Source: an uncultured Christensenellaceae bacterium (lineage in GTDB: Bacteria; Bacillota; Clostridia; Christensenellales; Borkfalkiaceae). From it: a stretch of 41,439 nucleotides of DNA. Position numbers and translations under genes: made by a program. Positions 1 through 6,207 of the stretch are shown here, piece after piece; position 1 is the stretch's first letter, and each line of letters begins with the position of its first letter. The stretch spans positions 1-41,439 of the forward strand of contig CAJUOP010000008.1 of assembly GCA_910588465.1 (NCBI GenBank), written 5' to 3'. The notes beneath the pieces are model-generated. The model was not told the origin of the DNA and did no database searches. It was given only the letters and a program-made list of their open reading frames with translations.

Positions 1-55
1 GGGCAAAGATACCTAACCAAAATAACTACATTGTCCATTTGCGCATATTAGTAAA

Positions 56-811
56 TTGATATGCGGCAAATGCGGCAACAAAATGACGGGCGTAAGCGGT
101 AAAAGCAAAAACAAAGAGATGTATTTTTATTATGCTTGCAACGGACACGTTAAAGGCAAATGCAATAAAAAAGCCGTCCGCAAACAATTTATCAAGGACG
201 AGGTTATAAACGCCATAGTGGGCGCGAACGGCGTTTTGACCGACGAATTTATAGATATGGTTGCCGCCGAAACTTATCTACTGATACAAGCCGAGCGGAA
301 CAACAGCGAGATAAAACGCATTGAGGGCGTTATTGCAGATAATCAAAACGCAATCAACAACCTTATGCAAGCGCTAATGCGCGGCAAGATTGCTGATACG
401 ATTTTAGCACAAATTGAAAAGTTAGAGAACGAGAACGCCGAACTGAACGCGACGATTGAAAGCGAAAAGGCGTTGCAAATCGACTATACATACGACGATA
501 TTTTCAAGTGGTTACAGCATTTTCGCACGTTGGACTATACCAAGTCGAAAAACCGCAAGGCATTGATTGACACGTTTATTTATCGCGTTGTGCTGTACGA
601 CGATAAAATGAAAGTGCTTTTCAATCTGAAAAGCGGGCAGAAAAACGAATTGCTTTTGAATTTGATTTTCCCCGATTACCCCGACGGGAGCGGCGACGAG
701 GACGAAATCGGCGCAAAAGAAAAAGAAACCGAAAACTCGGTTTCTCTGTCTGGGTGTTCTTATACGCCCGTAGTGGTGCACCTTCAGAGACTCGAACTCT
801 GGGCCCACTGA
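56..811 (+). pseudogene. C-terminal fragment of a large serine recombinase
   Basis: The protein begins with the recombinase zinc-ribbon motif (ICGKCGNKMTG, a second Cys pair in YYACNGHVKGKC), followed by a long coiled coil (about residues 70-140) and a C-terminal segment with RKALIDTFIYRVVLYDD, all typical of the C-terminal half of large serine integrases. The catalytic resolvase domain is not visible. In-frame stops at 14-16 and 23-25 cut the frame off from anything upstream, and the TTG at 56 is only the first possible start, so this is a broken or truncated gene rather than an intact one; sequence left of the window could change that. The frame remains open through a tRNA terminator hairpin and ends inside the tRNA-Lys-derived repeat (TGA at 809-811). 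It is probably the relic of an older element at the same tRNA site. Confidence 0.72.
725..744 (-). terminator. Ancestral terminator of the tRNA-Lys operon
   Basis: On the minus strand an 8-bp perfect stem (GAAACCGA/TCGGTTTC) with a 4-nt loop is followed by TTTTTCTTTT. It lies just beyond the CCA end of the left tRNA-Lys repeat, so before prophage insertion it would have ended the tRNA transcript. It overlaps the recombinase reading frame on the other strand. Confidence 0.65.
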
Positions 812-818
812 TTAAGAG
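774..818. repeat. Left attachment site (attL core)
   Basis: A 45-bp perfect copy of the 3' half of tRNA-Lys(CTT), matching 14950-14994. The match ends exactly in the anticodon loop (…ATTAAGAG). The intact tRNA is at the right end, so this copy is the displaced 3' fragment. Confidence 0.93.
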
Positions 819-962
819 GCGGTTCCATTTACTGTTTATGCAACAAATTAAGAGGCGGTTCCATTTACTGTTTATGCAACAAATTAAGAGGCGGTTACAT
901 TTGCTGTTTATGCAACAAATTAAGAGGCGGTTACATTTGCTGTTTATGCAACAAATTAAGAG
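811..962. repeat. Four 36-bp tandem repeats adjoining attL
   Basis: Units occupy 811-846, 847-882, 883-918 and 919-954, followed by an 8-bp partial unit (955-962). Units 1-2 and units 3-4 differ at two positions (GGTTCC/GGTTAC, TTACTG/TTGCTG). Each unit begins with ATTAAGAG, the last bases of the attachment core, and contains CTGTTTATGCAACAA. A degenerate fifth copy (ACTGTTTATGCAGCAC) lies near 1001-1016. The array sits between attL and the end of the integrase gene. Confidence 0.93.
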
Positions 963-1025
963 ATATGCGCATAAAACAAATTTAACGGATCTAAATATGC
1001 ACTGTTTATGCAGCACAATATTTCA

Positions 1026-1046
1026 TTTTTGGGGAAATTTCGGGGA
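1026..1046. repeat. Left copy of a GGGGAAATTT motif, candidate integrase arm site
   Basis: TTTTTGGGGAAATTTCGGGGA here is matched, apart from one inserted C, by 14838-14857 near the right end. A third, inverted TTGGGGAAATT lies at 1076-1086. Repeats shared by the two ends of a tyrosine-integrase element are typical of arm-type binding sites; that role is inference. Confidence 0.5.
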
Positions 1047-1057
1047 CGAATATTTTT

Positions 1058-2284
1058 TTAATATCGCAATTTTTGAATTTCCCCAAGTTGAAACTCTTCG
1101 GAAAAGTGGGTATACACTGTACTTGTCATAGTGTTATCTGCACTGTGACCAACCCAAAGAGACGTGAGCTCTCGACTGATTCCGCATTCCTGACAGCGAG
1201 TAATAAACGTATGGCGAAGCTCGTGGAGGTGCCGTCCCGGATTCATCTTAGAAAATCCATGTGTAAGAGTATTGGGCGCAAAATTTAAATTATCAGCTGT
1301 CATGAACGGAAGAAACGGTTTGAGCATAGGGGAGACGGGAATTTTTCGAATTTTTTGTGCCATGCCTTTACGCGTTTTTGACGTGATGACAGTGATCCAT
1401 TGCGGCGATACGGTTGCACTGGCGAGCTCCGAACGTCTTATCCCCGTAAAGAGTAATAAAATATATGCATATCTTTCGGGGCGGTTGCTCGAAATGCATT
1501 CGTTTATAAATTTTTGTTCTTCTTCCACTGTAAGTGCTTCGCCGTGTTTCGTTTCGTGACGGGGCTTTCGGATCAATGCCATGGGGGATTTTACAAGCAG
1601 ATCCTCCGCGACAGCGAAATCAAAAACGGCTTTTAGTAAAACGTACACTAATTCTTGGCTGCGCCCACGATTTTCGAGATCGTTGAGCAGCTTCTGCACG
1701 TCGAAGGGCTTAATGTCACGTAGTCGCATTTTCCCGAAGCGGGGGAACACGTACGCTTTGAGGGCTAAAACGTAGTTATGAAAAGTGTTCTCTTTTACCT
1801 GCGGTTTTTTTACTACTTCAAGCCACTGCATTACATATTGCCCAAAGAACGTCTTACCGTTCAAAGTTTGCGTTTTTGTTTCACAGAGAGCTTGAATAAA
1901 ACGTTCCTTTGCTTCTTCCAAGTTCTTCGAGCTCATGGAAATGTTGATCCCGTCCCTACGGTAGCGGATTTCGTACGTGCCGTTGGGCTTTTGTCTGATA
2001 TGTGCGGCTTTACCTCCTTTTAGTTTGTAAATAGTTCTGAAAAATTTCGGCATTTTTGATAACTCCTTTTTAGTGAATTCCAAAAATACCGTTTCTGCCG
2101 TTGTGCTCGGCGCGGGTTCCGCGTCGGGCGTTTTAATTTGCGGGAATTGTACAACCTGTCCCCATTCTTCACGATGCGCTTCGTGTGAGTCCTCTTGCCC
2201 TTGCGCAAACGCAAACAGCGCATAAATCGTGTCCGCCGCTTCGAGCATGGAACACATTCGTCTTTCGTCAATCTCTACCAACAT
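1058..2284 (-). CDS. int: Tyrosine recombinase / phage integrase
   Basis: A 408-aa site-specific recombinase that would insert and excise the prophage at tRNA-Lys. All catalytic residues are visible: Arg283 in TGIRRSEL, Lys303 in TSKTRKG, His354 and Arg357 in HELRHTF, His380 in VGHSADN and the nucleophile Tyr391 in VYTHF. Before the catalytic domain there are an arm-binding-like segment (about 85-135, IRQKPNGTYEIRYRR) and a SAM-like core-binding domain (about 145-235). The N-terminal 75 residues are an extra extension of unknown role. The ATG is preceded by GGGAG at good spacing. It lies downstream of the repressor gene on the same strand and 240 bp from attL. It appears intact. Confidence 0.93.
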   Translation of the reverse strand: MLVEIDERRMCSMLEAADTIYALFAFAQGQEDSHEAHREEWGQVVQFPQIKTPDAEPAPSTTAETVFLEFTKKELSKMPKFFRTIYKLKGGKAAHIRQKPNGTYEIRYRRDGINISMSSKNLEEAKERFIQALCETKTQTLNGKTFFGQYVMQWLEVVKKPQVKENTFHNYVLALKAYVFPRFGKMRLRDIKPFDVQKLLNDLENRGRSQELVYVLLKAVFDFAVAEDLLVKSPMALIRKPRHETKHGEALTVEEEQKFINECISSNRPERYAYILLLFTGIRRSELASATVSPQWITVITSKTRKGMAQKIRKIPVSPMLKPFLPFMTADNLNFAPNTLTHGFSKMNPGRHLHELRHTFITRCQECGISRELTSLWVGHSADNTMTSTVYTHFSEEFQLGEIQKLRY

Positions 2285-2353
2285 GAAAAATTTCTCCCTT
2301 CCCCAAGCGAGGGAGGGTTATTATATCACGGCGGCGTGCGGATTGAAATACTA

Positions 2354-2731
2354 TTATGCCAAATTTTTGGGAGTTTGCACGCCCGTATGCGTGCTCAGCA
2401 GTCCTTCGGAATAGGCGATCACACGGATTTTTTGCGGGTGCGACATTTTTCGGAACAGCGCGAGGAGCTGCTGTTCGTCCTGCGAAAGCGCGGGGGCAGC
2501 AGAGGGGAGAATCGTTTGCCCGCCGAGCTCGTCTGTTCTGCCGAGCAGGTAATCCGTAGATACATTGAAAAAGTTTGCGAGTTTTAAAATATAAGCGGAC
2601 TTTGGCTCCGTTATACCGTTTTCCCATTTGCAAATTGCAGCGTCACTTGAACCAATCTTATCCCCTAACTCTTTCAATGATAGGCGATTTTCTTCTCTGA
2701 GTTCTCGAATTCTACTTTTAAAAATATCCAT
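2354..2731 (-). CDS. XRE-family (Cro/CI-type) repressor
   Basis: A 125-aa protein with an N-terminal helix-turn-helix of the XRE/HTH_3 family (residues about 5-63: SLKELGDKIGSSDAAICKWENG, then PKSAYILKLANFFNVSTDYLLG). The C-terminal half (residues 70-125) is probably for dimerisation. It is transcribed away from the early genes, with the integrase gene 69 bp downstream in the same direction. A dyad operator and a consensus rightward promoter lie in the 230-bp divergent gap, so it most likely maintains the prophage state by repressing the rightward genes. The repressor role comes from family and position. Confidence 0.88.
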   Translation of the reverse strand: MDIFKSRIRELREENRLSLKELGDKIGSSDAAICKWENGITEPKSAYILKLANFFNVSTDYLLGRTDELGGQTILPSAAPALSQDEQQLLALFRKMSHPQKIRVIAYSEGLLSTHTGVQTPKNLA

Positions 2732-2789
2732 TTATCCGATACTCTCAATATTTTTTTTCTTATTCTACTAACTTTTTTTAATTCCGTGC

Positions 2790-2818
2790 TTGACATTTCT
2801 TAAAGTTAATGATAAGAT
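2790..2818 (+). promoter_or_regulatory. Rightward early promoter of the prophage
   Basis: TTGACA (2790-2795), a 17-bp spacer and TAAGAT (2813-2818) form a near-consensus sigma-A promoter facing the early genes. A half operator GTTAAT (2805-2810) lies inside the spacer. Confidence 0.75.
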
Positions 2819-2826
2819 AACAAATA

Positions 2827-2842
2827 ATTAACCATAGTTAAT
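2827..2842. promoter_or_regulatory. Candidate repressor operator
   Basis: ATTAAC-CATA-GTTAAT is an inverted repeat with 6-bp arms, 8 bp downstream of the -10 box of the early promoter. A further half site GTTAAT is at 2805-2810. Together they fit a two-site XRE repressor operator. Confidence 0.65.
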
Positions 2843-2925
2843 AACAAAAAGTTGCTCTGTCCAATCTATCGAGCGGCAGCAGAAAGCCGTTAGAATCGAA
2901 ATTAGAGGTATTACACGAAGGGTAA

Positions 2926-2955
2926 TAACCGCGAAGAGCGGAGAAAAAAGGGGAG
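2926..2955 (+). promoter_or_regulatory. Repeated hairpin plus ribosome-binding module, copy 1
   Basis: TAA-CCGC-GAAGA-GCGG-AGAAAAAAG followed by GGGAGTG. A 4-bp GC stem (2929-2932 with 2938-2941) lies just before the Shine-Dalgarno of the 72-aa gene. The same arrangement recurs at 3176 and 3419. Confidence 0.7.
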
Positions 2956-2959
2956 TGCA

Positions 2960-3178
2960 GTGAGCGAATTTATTTTAGTAACGCAAAAGAGTGTAAAAGG
3001 CGGAGAGAGTGTTCGTCGGATCATCAACGTAAAAGATATAATTTCGGTTTCGGAGATCGGGAACGAAGTGACGGTTGAAATGGAGCGTGATAAAAACGGA
3101 CGGATTCGGGTCGGTGTTCCGATTGAAGAGAGTTTTATTGAAGTCATGAAGAAATTGGAGCAAGTTGATAAAAAATAA
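2960..3178 (+). CDS. Small early protein, paralogue of the next gene
   Basis: A 72-aa soluble protein starting at GTG with GGGGAG seven bases upstream. It aligns with the following 69-aa protein: M-[SA]-x-F-I-x-[VL]-T-x-K at the start, a central I/V-rich strand region, and ES[FY]xEVM-type residues near the C-terminus, so the two are a duplicated pair. The layout (short strands, then an amphipathic helix) resembles the small FlbD-like fold common in phages, but no specific function is recognised. Its TAA stop is also the first part of the hairpin module of the next gene. It is the first gene after the early promoter. Confidence 0.75.
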   Translation: MSEFILVTQKSVKGGESVRRIINVKDIISVSEIGNEVTVEMERDKNGRIRVGVPIEESFIEVMKKLEQVDKK

Positions 3179-3203
3179 CCGCGAAAGCGGAATAAAGGAG
3201 AGA
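3176..3203 (+). promoter_or_regulatory. Repeated hairpin plus ribosome-binding module, copy 2
   Basis: Stop codon TAA is immediately followed by CCGC-GAAA-GCGG, a stem closed by a GNRA-type tetraloop, then AATAAAGGAGAGAG. Compared with copies 1 and 3 the loop is GAAA instead of GAAGA while the stem is unchanged. Confidence 0.7.
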
Positions 3204-3211
3204 GTAGTATT

Positions 3212-3421
3212 ATGGCAAAATTTATTGAACTGACAGGAAAAAGCGGAGAGAAGTGCTTGGTCGCGGTAGACAAGGTAGTTACCGTGGGAAGTAACGGTGT
3301 TGATTGTGGGACGTTTATTGAATACGCCCTGCCCACAAAAAGCGGAAAAATTTCGTGGGGGATTTTAGTCAAGGAAAGCTACGACGAAGTAAAGGCGATG
3401 TTGTTGGAAGCAAGTAAATAA
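3212..3421 (+). CDS. Small early protein, paralogue of the preceding gene
   Basis: A 69-aa protein (MAKFIELTGKSGEKC…). It shares the start and end motifs of the 72-aa protein before it, with a slightly different middle (VDCGTFIEYALP), so duplication and divergence are visible. ATG is preceded by AAAGGAGAGAG. No catalytic motif or membrane segment is seen and the function is unknown. A role in early phage biology is inferred from position only. Confidence 0.75.
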   Translation: MAKFIELTGKSGEKCLVAVDKVVTVGSNGVDCGTFIEYALPTKSGKISWGILVKESYDEVKAMLLEASK

Positions 3422-3448
3422 CCGCGAAGAGCGGAGAAAAAAGGAGAG
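3419..3448 (+). promoter_or_regulatory. Repeated hairpin plus ribosome-binding module, copy 3
   Basis: TAA-CCGC-GAAGA-GCGG-AGAAAAAAGGAGAGTG, nearly identical to copy 1 over about 30 bases. The stem is 3422-3425 with 3431-3434. It precedes the 65-aa gene. Confidence 0.7.
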
Positions 3449-3455
3449 TGTAGGA

Positions 3456-3653
3456 ATGATGTTGGAAGAGATAGCAAAGAGGCTGAGCGACTACGACGCC
3501 GAGGGTGCGGAGTTGTGGGGCAAAACAGTGGAAGAACTTTTTGCGAATGGCTTTGCAAGAGGATGCTTTCAAAATTACGGAGTTGTAGGCGACGTCGCGG
3601 CAATTTTAAATATTGTTGGGCGTTACTTAAAAGAACGTTTTCCGAAGGAGTGA
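3456..3653 (+). CDS. Hypothetical small phage protein
   Basis: A 65-aa, mildly acidic protein (MMLEEIAKRLSDYDAEGAELWGKT…). It looks mostly helical, with a hydrophobic stretch GVVGDVAAILNIVGRYL near the C-terminus that is too short and interrupted for a clear membrane helix. It follows the third hairpin/ribosome-binding module and is 9 bp before the next gene, so it is probably co-translated. The family is not recognised. Confidence 0.65.
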   Translation: MMLEEIAKRLSDYDAEGAELWGKTVEELFANGFARGCFQNYGVVGDVAAILNIVGRYLKERFPKE

Positions 3654-3662
3654 GGTGACGCA

Positions 3663-3881
3663 ATGAACGAGGATCGTCGGGAGTATTGGAAAAAGGTTGC
3701 AGGGTATCAGCAAGACGTTGATGAAGAATGTAGGCTACTGGAAGGGAATAGAAATCGCTTATGTGTGACGGATAATGTGGAAGAAGCGTATCGGCAATAC
3801 TATTTTATCACGTTGCGTGCGTCTCGGCTTTTGAAGATAACGCTGAGGCGGATCGCAGAGTGCGGAAAAGAAGAGGAGTAA
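3663..3881 (+). CDS. Hypothetical small phage protein
   Basis: A 72-aa charged, helical protein (MNEDRREYWKKVAGYQQDVDEEC…) with no membrane segment. GAGGTG upstream of the ATG is a usable ribosome-binding site. It is in the same rightward run of small genes as its neighbours, 9 bp after the previous stop. The family is not recognised. Confidence 0.65.
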   Translation: MNEDRREYWKKVAGYQQDVDEECRLLEGNRNRLCVTDNVEEAYRQYYFITLRASRLLKITLRRIAECGKEEE

Positions 3882-3899
3882 AGAACGGAGGGAATGGTC

Positions 3900-4112
3900 A
3901 TGGGATTTTTTAGCAGGAAGCCCAAGAAGTTGGCGCAGGAGCTAACGGGTCAACAGCTTGTCGAAGGGTACGAGGCGACGGAACGGGCGTTGCAGCGAGC
4001 TGCGCGATCCGGGGACGAGAAAGCATTAAAAAAGGCGATGCAGGTGCATCAGAAGTATGAGTACGCGCTGCTGTACAAGAGCACGCCGAAGGGGAGGAAA
4101 AGCGGCAAATGA
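3900..4112 (+). CDS. Hypothetical small basic phage protein
   Basis: A 70-aa basic protein (MGFFSRKPKKLAQELTGQQLV…) with a helical middle (YEATERALQRAARSGDEKALKKAMQVHQKY) and a lysine/arginine-rich tail. The ATG at 3900 is chosen over that at 3894 because GGAGGG lies 7 bases before it; from 3894 the spacing would be about one base. Its stop overlaps the next start (ATGA). No known family is recognised; the basic tail could bind nucleic acid, which is inference. Confidence 0.65.
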   Translation: MGFFSRKPKKLAQELTGQQLVEGYEATERALQRAARSGDEKALKKAMQVHQKYEYALLYKSTPKGRKSGK

Positions 4113-4279
4113 CAGAGTATCTGTTTGAGGTGTCGGTGGAGACGGAGAACGGCGACGAGACGCGCTTCGTAAAGGTCGAGGCGGCGAATATATCTCGGGC
4201 GCGTAAGAAGTTCAGAGAGCGTATGACCACGGAGGGTTTGGCGTATTGCTTGCTTTGCGTGTACCGCGCAATCAACTAA
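4109..4279 (+). CDS. Hypothetical 56-aa phage protein
   Basis: A short reading frame that starts in an ATGA overlap with the previous gene and ends with TAA at 4277-4279. It encodes MTEYLFEVSVETENGDETR…, with a strand-rich first half and a basic helix (SRARKKFRERMTTE). The tight overlap with the upstream gene and the credible protein composition are the evidence that it is real. The function is unknown. Confidence 0.55.
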   Translation: MTEYLFEVSVETENGDETRFVKVEAANISRARKKFRERMTTEGLAYCLLCVYRAIN

Positions 4280-4349
4280 GACAGTATCACGGGCGCTGTA
4301 AGACCCGTACCAGTCCCCGGAACAGGGGGCGCACTACACTCTTTCCATG

Positions 4350-4377
4350 CCGTCCGCGGCGGAACAGCTGCGGGCGG
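4350..4377 (+). other. GC-rich stem-loop between early genes
   Basis: CCGTCCGC (4350-4357) pairs with GCGGGCGG (4370-4377), 8 bp with one G-U, around a 12-nt loop. It lies in the 143-bp gap 4280-4422, which also holds a smaller CCCC/GGGG stem and no good gene. It could be an attenuator, mRNA leader or DNA signal. Confidence 0.4.
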
Positions 4378-4422
4378 TTACGGGAGAGACGAGTGCAGAT
4401 AAGCGGAAAGAGGAGTGTAAAA

Positions 4423-5703
4423 ATGGACGAGATGTTGGATTTGGTGCGGCGGGAGCTGCGCCCAGCGAGCTGTTACAGCGACGAAGCGACGGGTAATTTC
4501 GTGTGGATCGATAACGAAACGCGGGACAAGATGTACGGGCGTCTTACGTATCTGCACGGCGAAGTGCGAGCTCAGCAGCAGGAGGTGCGCGGGCGGTATC
4601 TGATTGTAGGCGCGTGCCTTGCGGAGATCGAGCGGGACAAGCTGTATACGTGCGTTTGTCAAGGCACGGCGATCGACGGTTATAGCAATTTTTACAAATT
4701 CTGTCAGGCGGTTTTTGGTTTTAAGAGGACGACGGTGCAAAACATATTGGCTGTGTATCGGAAATTTTCAACGGAGCAGGGGCTGATACGGGCAGAATAT
4801 TTTAATTTTTCGTATTCGCAGCTCGTGGAGCTTTCTCGGATGCAGAAATATGCGGAGCGGGTGACGGTGAACTGTTCAAGGCGGGACATACAGCATTTGC
4901 GGGAGCTGTACGAGGAATACGTCCCGAAGCCGGGAACGCCCGTGGAGGAGGATCTGGCGGAATGGAAGAAGCGGAACGAAAAGAAAAAGGCGGAGGCAAA
5001 CGCGGCGAAGAACGCGATCACGTTTATTCCTGCAAAAAAATCGGTCGGGTCTGACGTAAAAACAGAGTGCCAGCCGGCTGGCACTCAGGAAGAAGAGCAA
5101 GACGAGCGGGAAATATCGACGCCTGACGTGGGCATGAAGGTCTCGGAAGATGCGGTCGTAAAGGGGCTGTTGCGGCAGTTGGAGCTATTGAAGAGCTGCA
5201 ACGGCGATAAGTGGGAGAAGTTTGCGGAGACGGTATCGTTTGCATTGGAGCATGGAATTCCTAAGACAGTGCATTCCATGGACGAAATGCGGGAGAAACG
5301 GCGGGAGATCACGAAGCTGCAGCTCGAGAACTTAGACTTGCAGAAGAAACTCGGTGAAGGAATAAAAAAGAAGAGCTTCCGGGTAGACCGTGCGGAGAAA
5401 ATTAACTTTAAGAACGATGATGCCCGAAAGGAATTTTTGAAAATCGAGAAGCGCAAGACGTGGCCGCTATGGATCGAGATTCCGGACGTCGGAGTGCGAA
5501 TGTATAAAATAGAATTTGCTAACGGTGATTCTTTGGTGGCGCAGTTCGGGAAGTGTTATCCGAATTACGCTGCAGATCGAAACCGTGCGTACGAATACGA
5601 CAGTTTGCATCTGATGACGAAGGAGCATCCGGAATTCGACTGTAACGGAATATCAGTAACGGCGGTGTTGGAGTATATGAAGGCGCACAGGACGGAGATC
5701 TGA
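4423..5703 (+). CDS. Predicted DNA-binding protein of the prophage
   Basis: A 426-aa protein. The start is ATG 4423 after GAGGAGTG; the frame stays open upstream but has no ribosome-binding site. The N-terminal part (about 40-130) contains a helical region with FYKFCQAVFGFKRTTVQNILAVYRKFS, which resembles helix-turn-helix proteins with a 'cell/plasmid maintenance' type layout. A charged coiled coil follows (150-185), then a low-complexity linker, and a C-terminal domain (about 330-426) with WIEIPDVGVRMYKIEFANGDSLV. The linker (about 206-222) is encoded by a perfect palindrome and leader that recurs at the right end of the prophage. A regulatory or replication role is inferred from position before the replication genes. 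Confidence 0.6.
   Translation: MDEMLDLVRRELRPASCYSDEATGNFVWIDNETRDKMYGRLTYLHGEVRAQQQEVRGRYLIVGACLAEIERDKLYTCVCQGTAIDGYSNFYKFCQAVFGFKRTTVQNILAVYRKFSTEQGLIRAEYFNFSYSQLVELSRMQKYAERVTVNCSRRDIQHLRELYEEYVPKPGTPVEEDLAEWKKRNEKKKAEANAAKNAITFIPAKKSVGSDVKTECQPAGTQEEEQDEREISTPDVGMKVSEDAVVKGLLRQLELLKSCNGDKWEKFAETVSFALEHGIPKTVHSMDEMREKRREITKLQLENLDLQKKLGEGIKKKSFRVDRAEKINFKNDDARKEFLKIEKRKTWPLWIEIPDVGVRMYKIEFANGDSLVAQFGKCYPNYAADRNRAYEYDSLHLMTKEHPEFDCNGISVTAVLEYMKAHRTEI
5041..5086. repeat. Leader plus perfect 22-bp palindrome, copy inside a gene
   Basis: A leader (5041-5064, TCGGTCGGGTCTGACGTAAA…) is followed by a perfect palindrome at 5065-5086 with arm GAGTGCCAGCC. The leader recurs at 14550-14573 with two clear substitutions, again followed by a perfect palindrome with a different arm. 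Here it is in frame and encodes the linker KSVGSDVKTECQPAGTQ. Confidence 0.85.
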
Positions 5704-5724
5704 GCGCGGTAAAAATGGCAGAGG

Positions 5725-5742
5725 ACCGGGAAACGGTTTTTT
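5725..5742 (+). terminator. Possible weak intrinsic terminator
   Basis: ACCG-GGAAA-CGGT followed by TTTTT, 22 bp after the stop of the 426-aa gene. The stem is only 4-5 bp, so it would be a weak or partial terminator. A second hairpin (CCTATCC/GGGTAGG, about 5761-5787) precedes the next ribosome-binding site. Confidence 0.4.
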
Positions 5743-5801
5743 GTAATAAAAGTTAAAGTCCTATCCGAGCCGTCGAGCGGGGTAGGCAAAGGAGAGTAGG
5801 C

Positions 5802-6089
5802 ATGAAGAAGGCAATTTTTTTGGGTGTACAGAAGATTCACAGCAACAAGAAGAACCAAGACTATCGTAAGCTCGATTTGTACACGCTGCCCTTTAAGGGG
5901 GCGAACGGTTACACGTACGGCGGGGTGCAGTCGGTGTTTACGCCGTTGGACAGCACTTTGGGGAACGGGATCGCGGTCGGATCGATCGTCGTGCCGACGT
6001 TTGTGTACGATCATTACACGCAGCGTGAGGATTTAACCGCGCTGGAAGTGGCGAAGCCTTCGCCGTATCAGTTGTCGGATTTCGACTAA
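5802..6089 (+). CDS. Small protein, candidate phage ssDNA-binding protein
   Basis: A 95-aa protein (MKKAIFLGVQKIHSNKKNQDYRK…) predicted to be rich in beta strands, with aromatic residues (YTLPFKGANGYTYGGVQSVF) and an acidic tail (SPYQLSDFD). It sits directly upstream of the origin-like hairpin and Rep gene, where filamentous phages and rolling-circle elements often encode a small OB-fold ssDNA-binding protein, and the acidic C-terminal tail is like that of SSB-type proteins. The family is not recognised by sequence, so the function is inference. It has a strong ribosome-binding site (AAAGGAGAG). Confidence 0.5.
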   Translation: MKKAIFLGVQKIHSNKKNQDYRKLDLYTLPFKGANGYTYGGVQSVFTPLDSTLGNGIAVGSIVVPTFVYDHYTQREDLTALEVAKPSPYQLSDFD

Positions 6090-6104
6090 AAGGAGGTGTC
6101 GATC

Positions 6105-6154
6105 GGTACTTTCCATAGGCAAGGGACGGTCTATGGAAAGTACCCCTTGATATT
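6105..6154 (+). other. Candidate double-strand origin of rolling-circle replication
   Basis: A perfect 14-bp inverted repeat (GGTACTTTCCATAG at 6105-6118, its complement at 6131-6144, 12-nt loop) is directly followed by CCTTGATATT (6145-6154). CTTG^ATATT is the nick sequence of phiX174 gene A protein and CTTGATA is that of pC194-type plasmids; the predicted nick is between 6149 and 6150. The site lies 54 bp upstream of the HUH Rep gene. Confidence 0.75.
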
Positions 6155-6207
6155 TATAGAAATAACTCGTCCCAAAAAAACTTGAAACACAAAGTCCCGG
6201 TGTGATT

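Noticed and set aside
811..962. 36-bp direct repeats resembling a CRISPR array
   Set aside because: Units are contiguous with no spacers, no cas genes are near, and they adjoin an attachment site.
621..1016. 131-aa and 125-aa frames across the repeat array
   Set aside because: Their repetitive translations simply follow the 36-bp units and have no start signals.
4246..4422. Longer N-terminus for the 426-aa protein
   Set aside because: The extra 59 residues are arginine-rich translation of a structured intergenic region, with no ribosome-binding site; ATG 4423 has one.
6090..6160. Hairpin before Rep as a plain terminator
   Set aside because: No T-run follows, and the adjacent sequence matches the rolling-circle nick motif instead.
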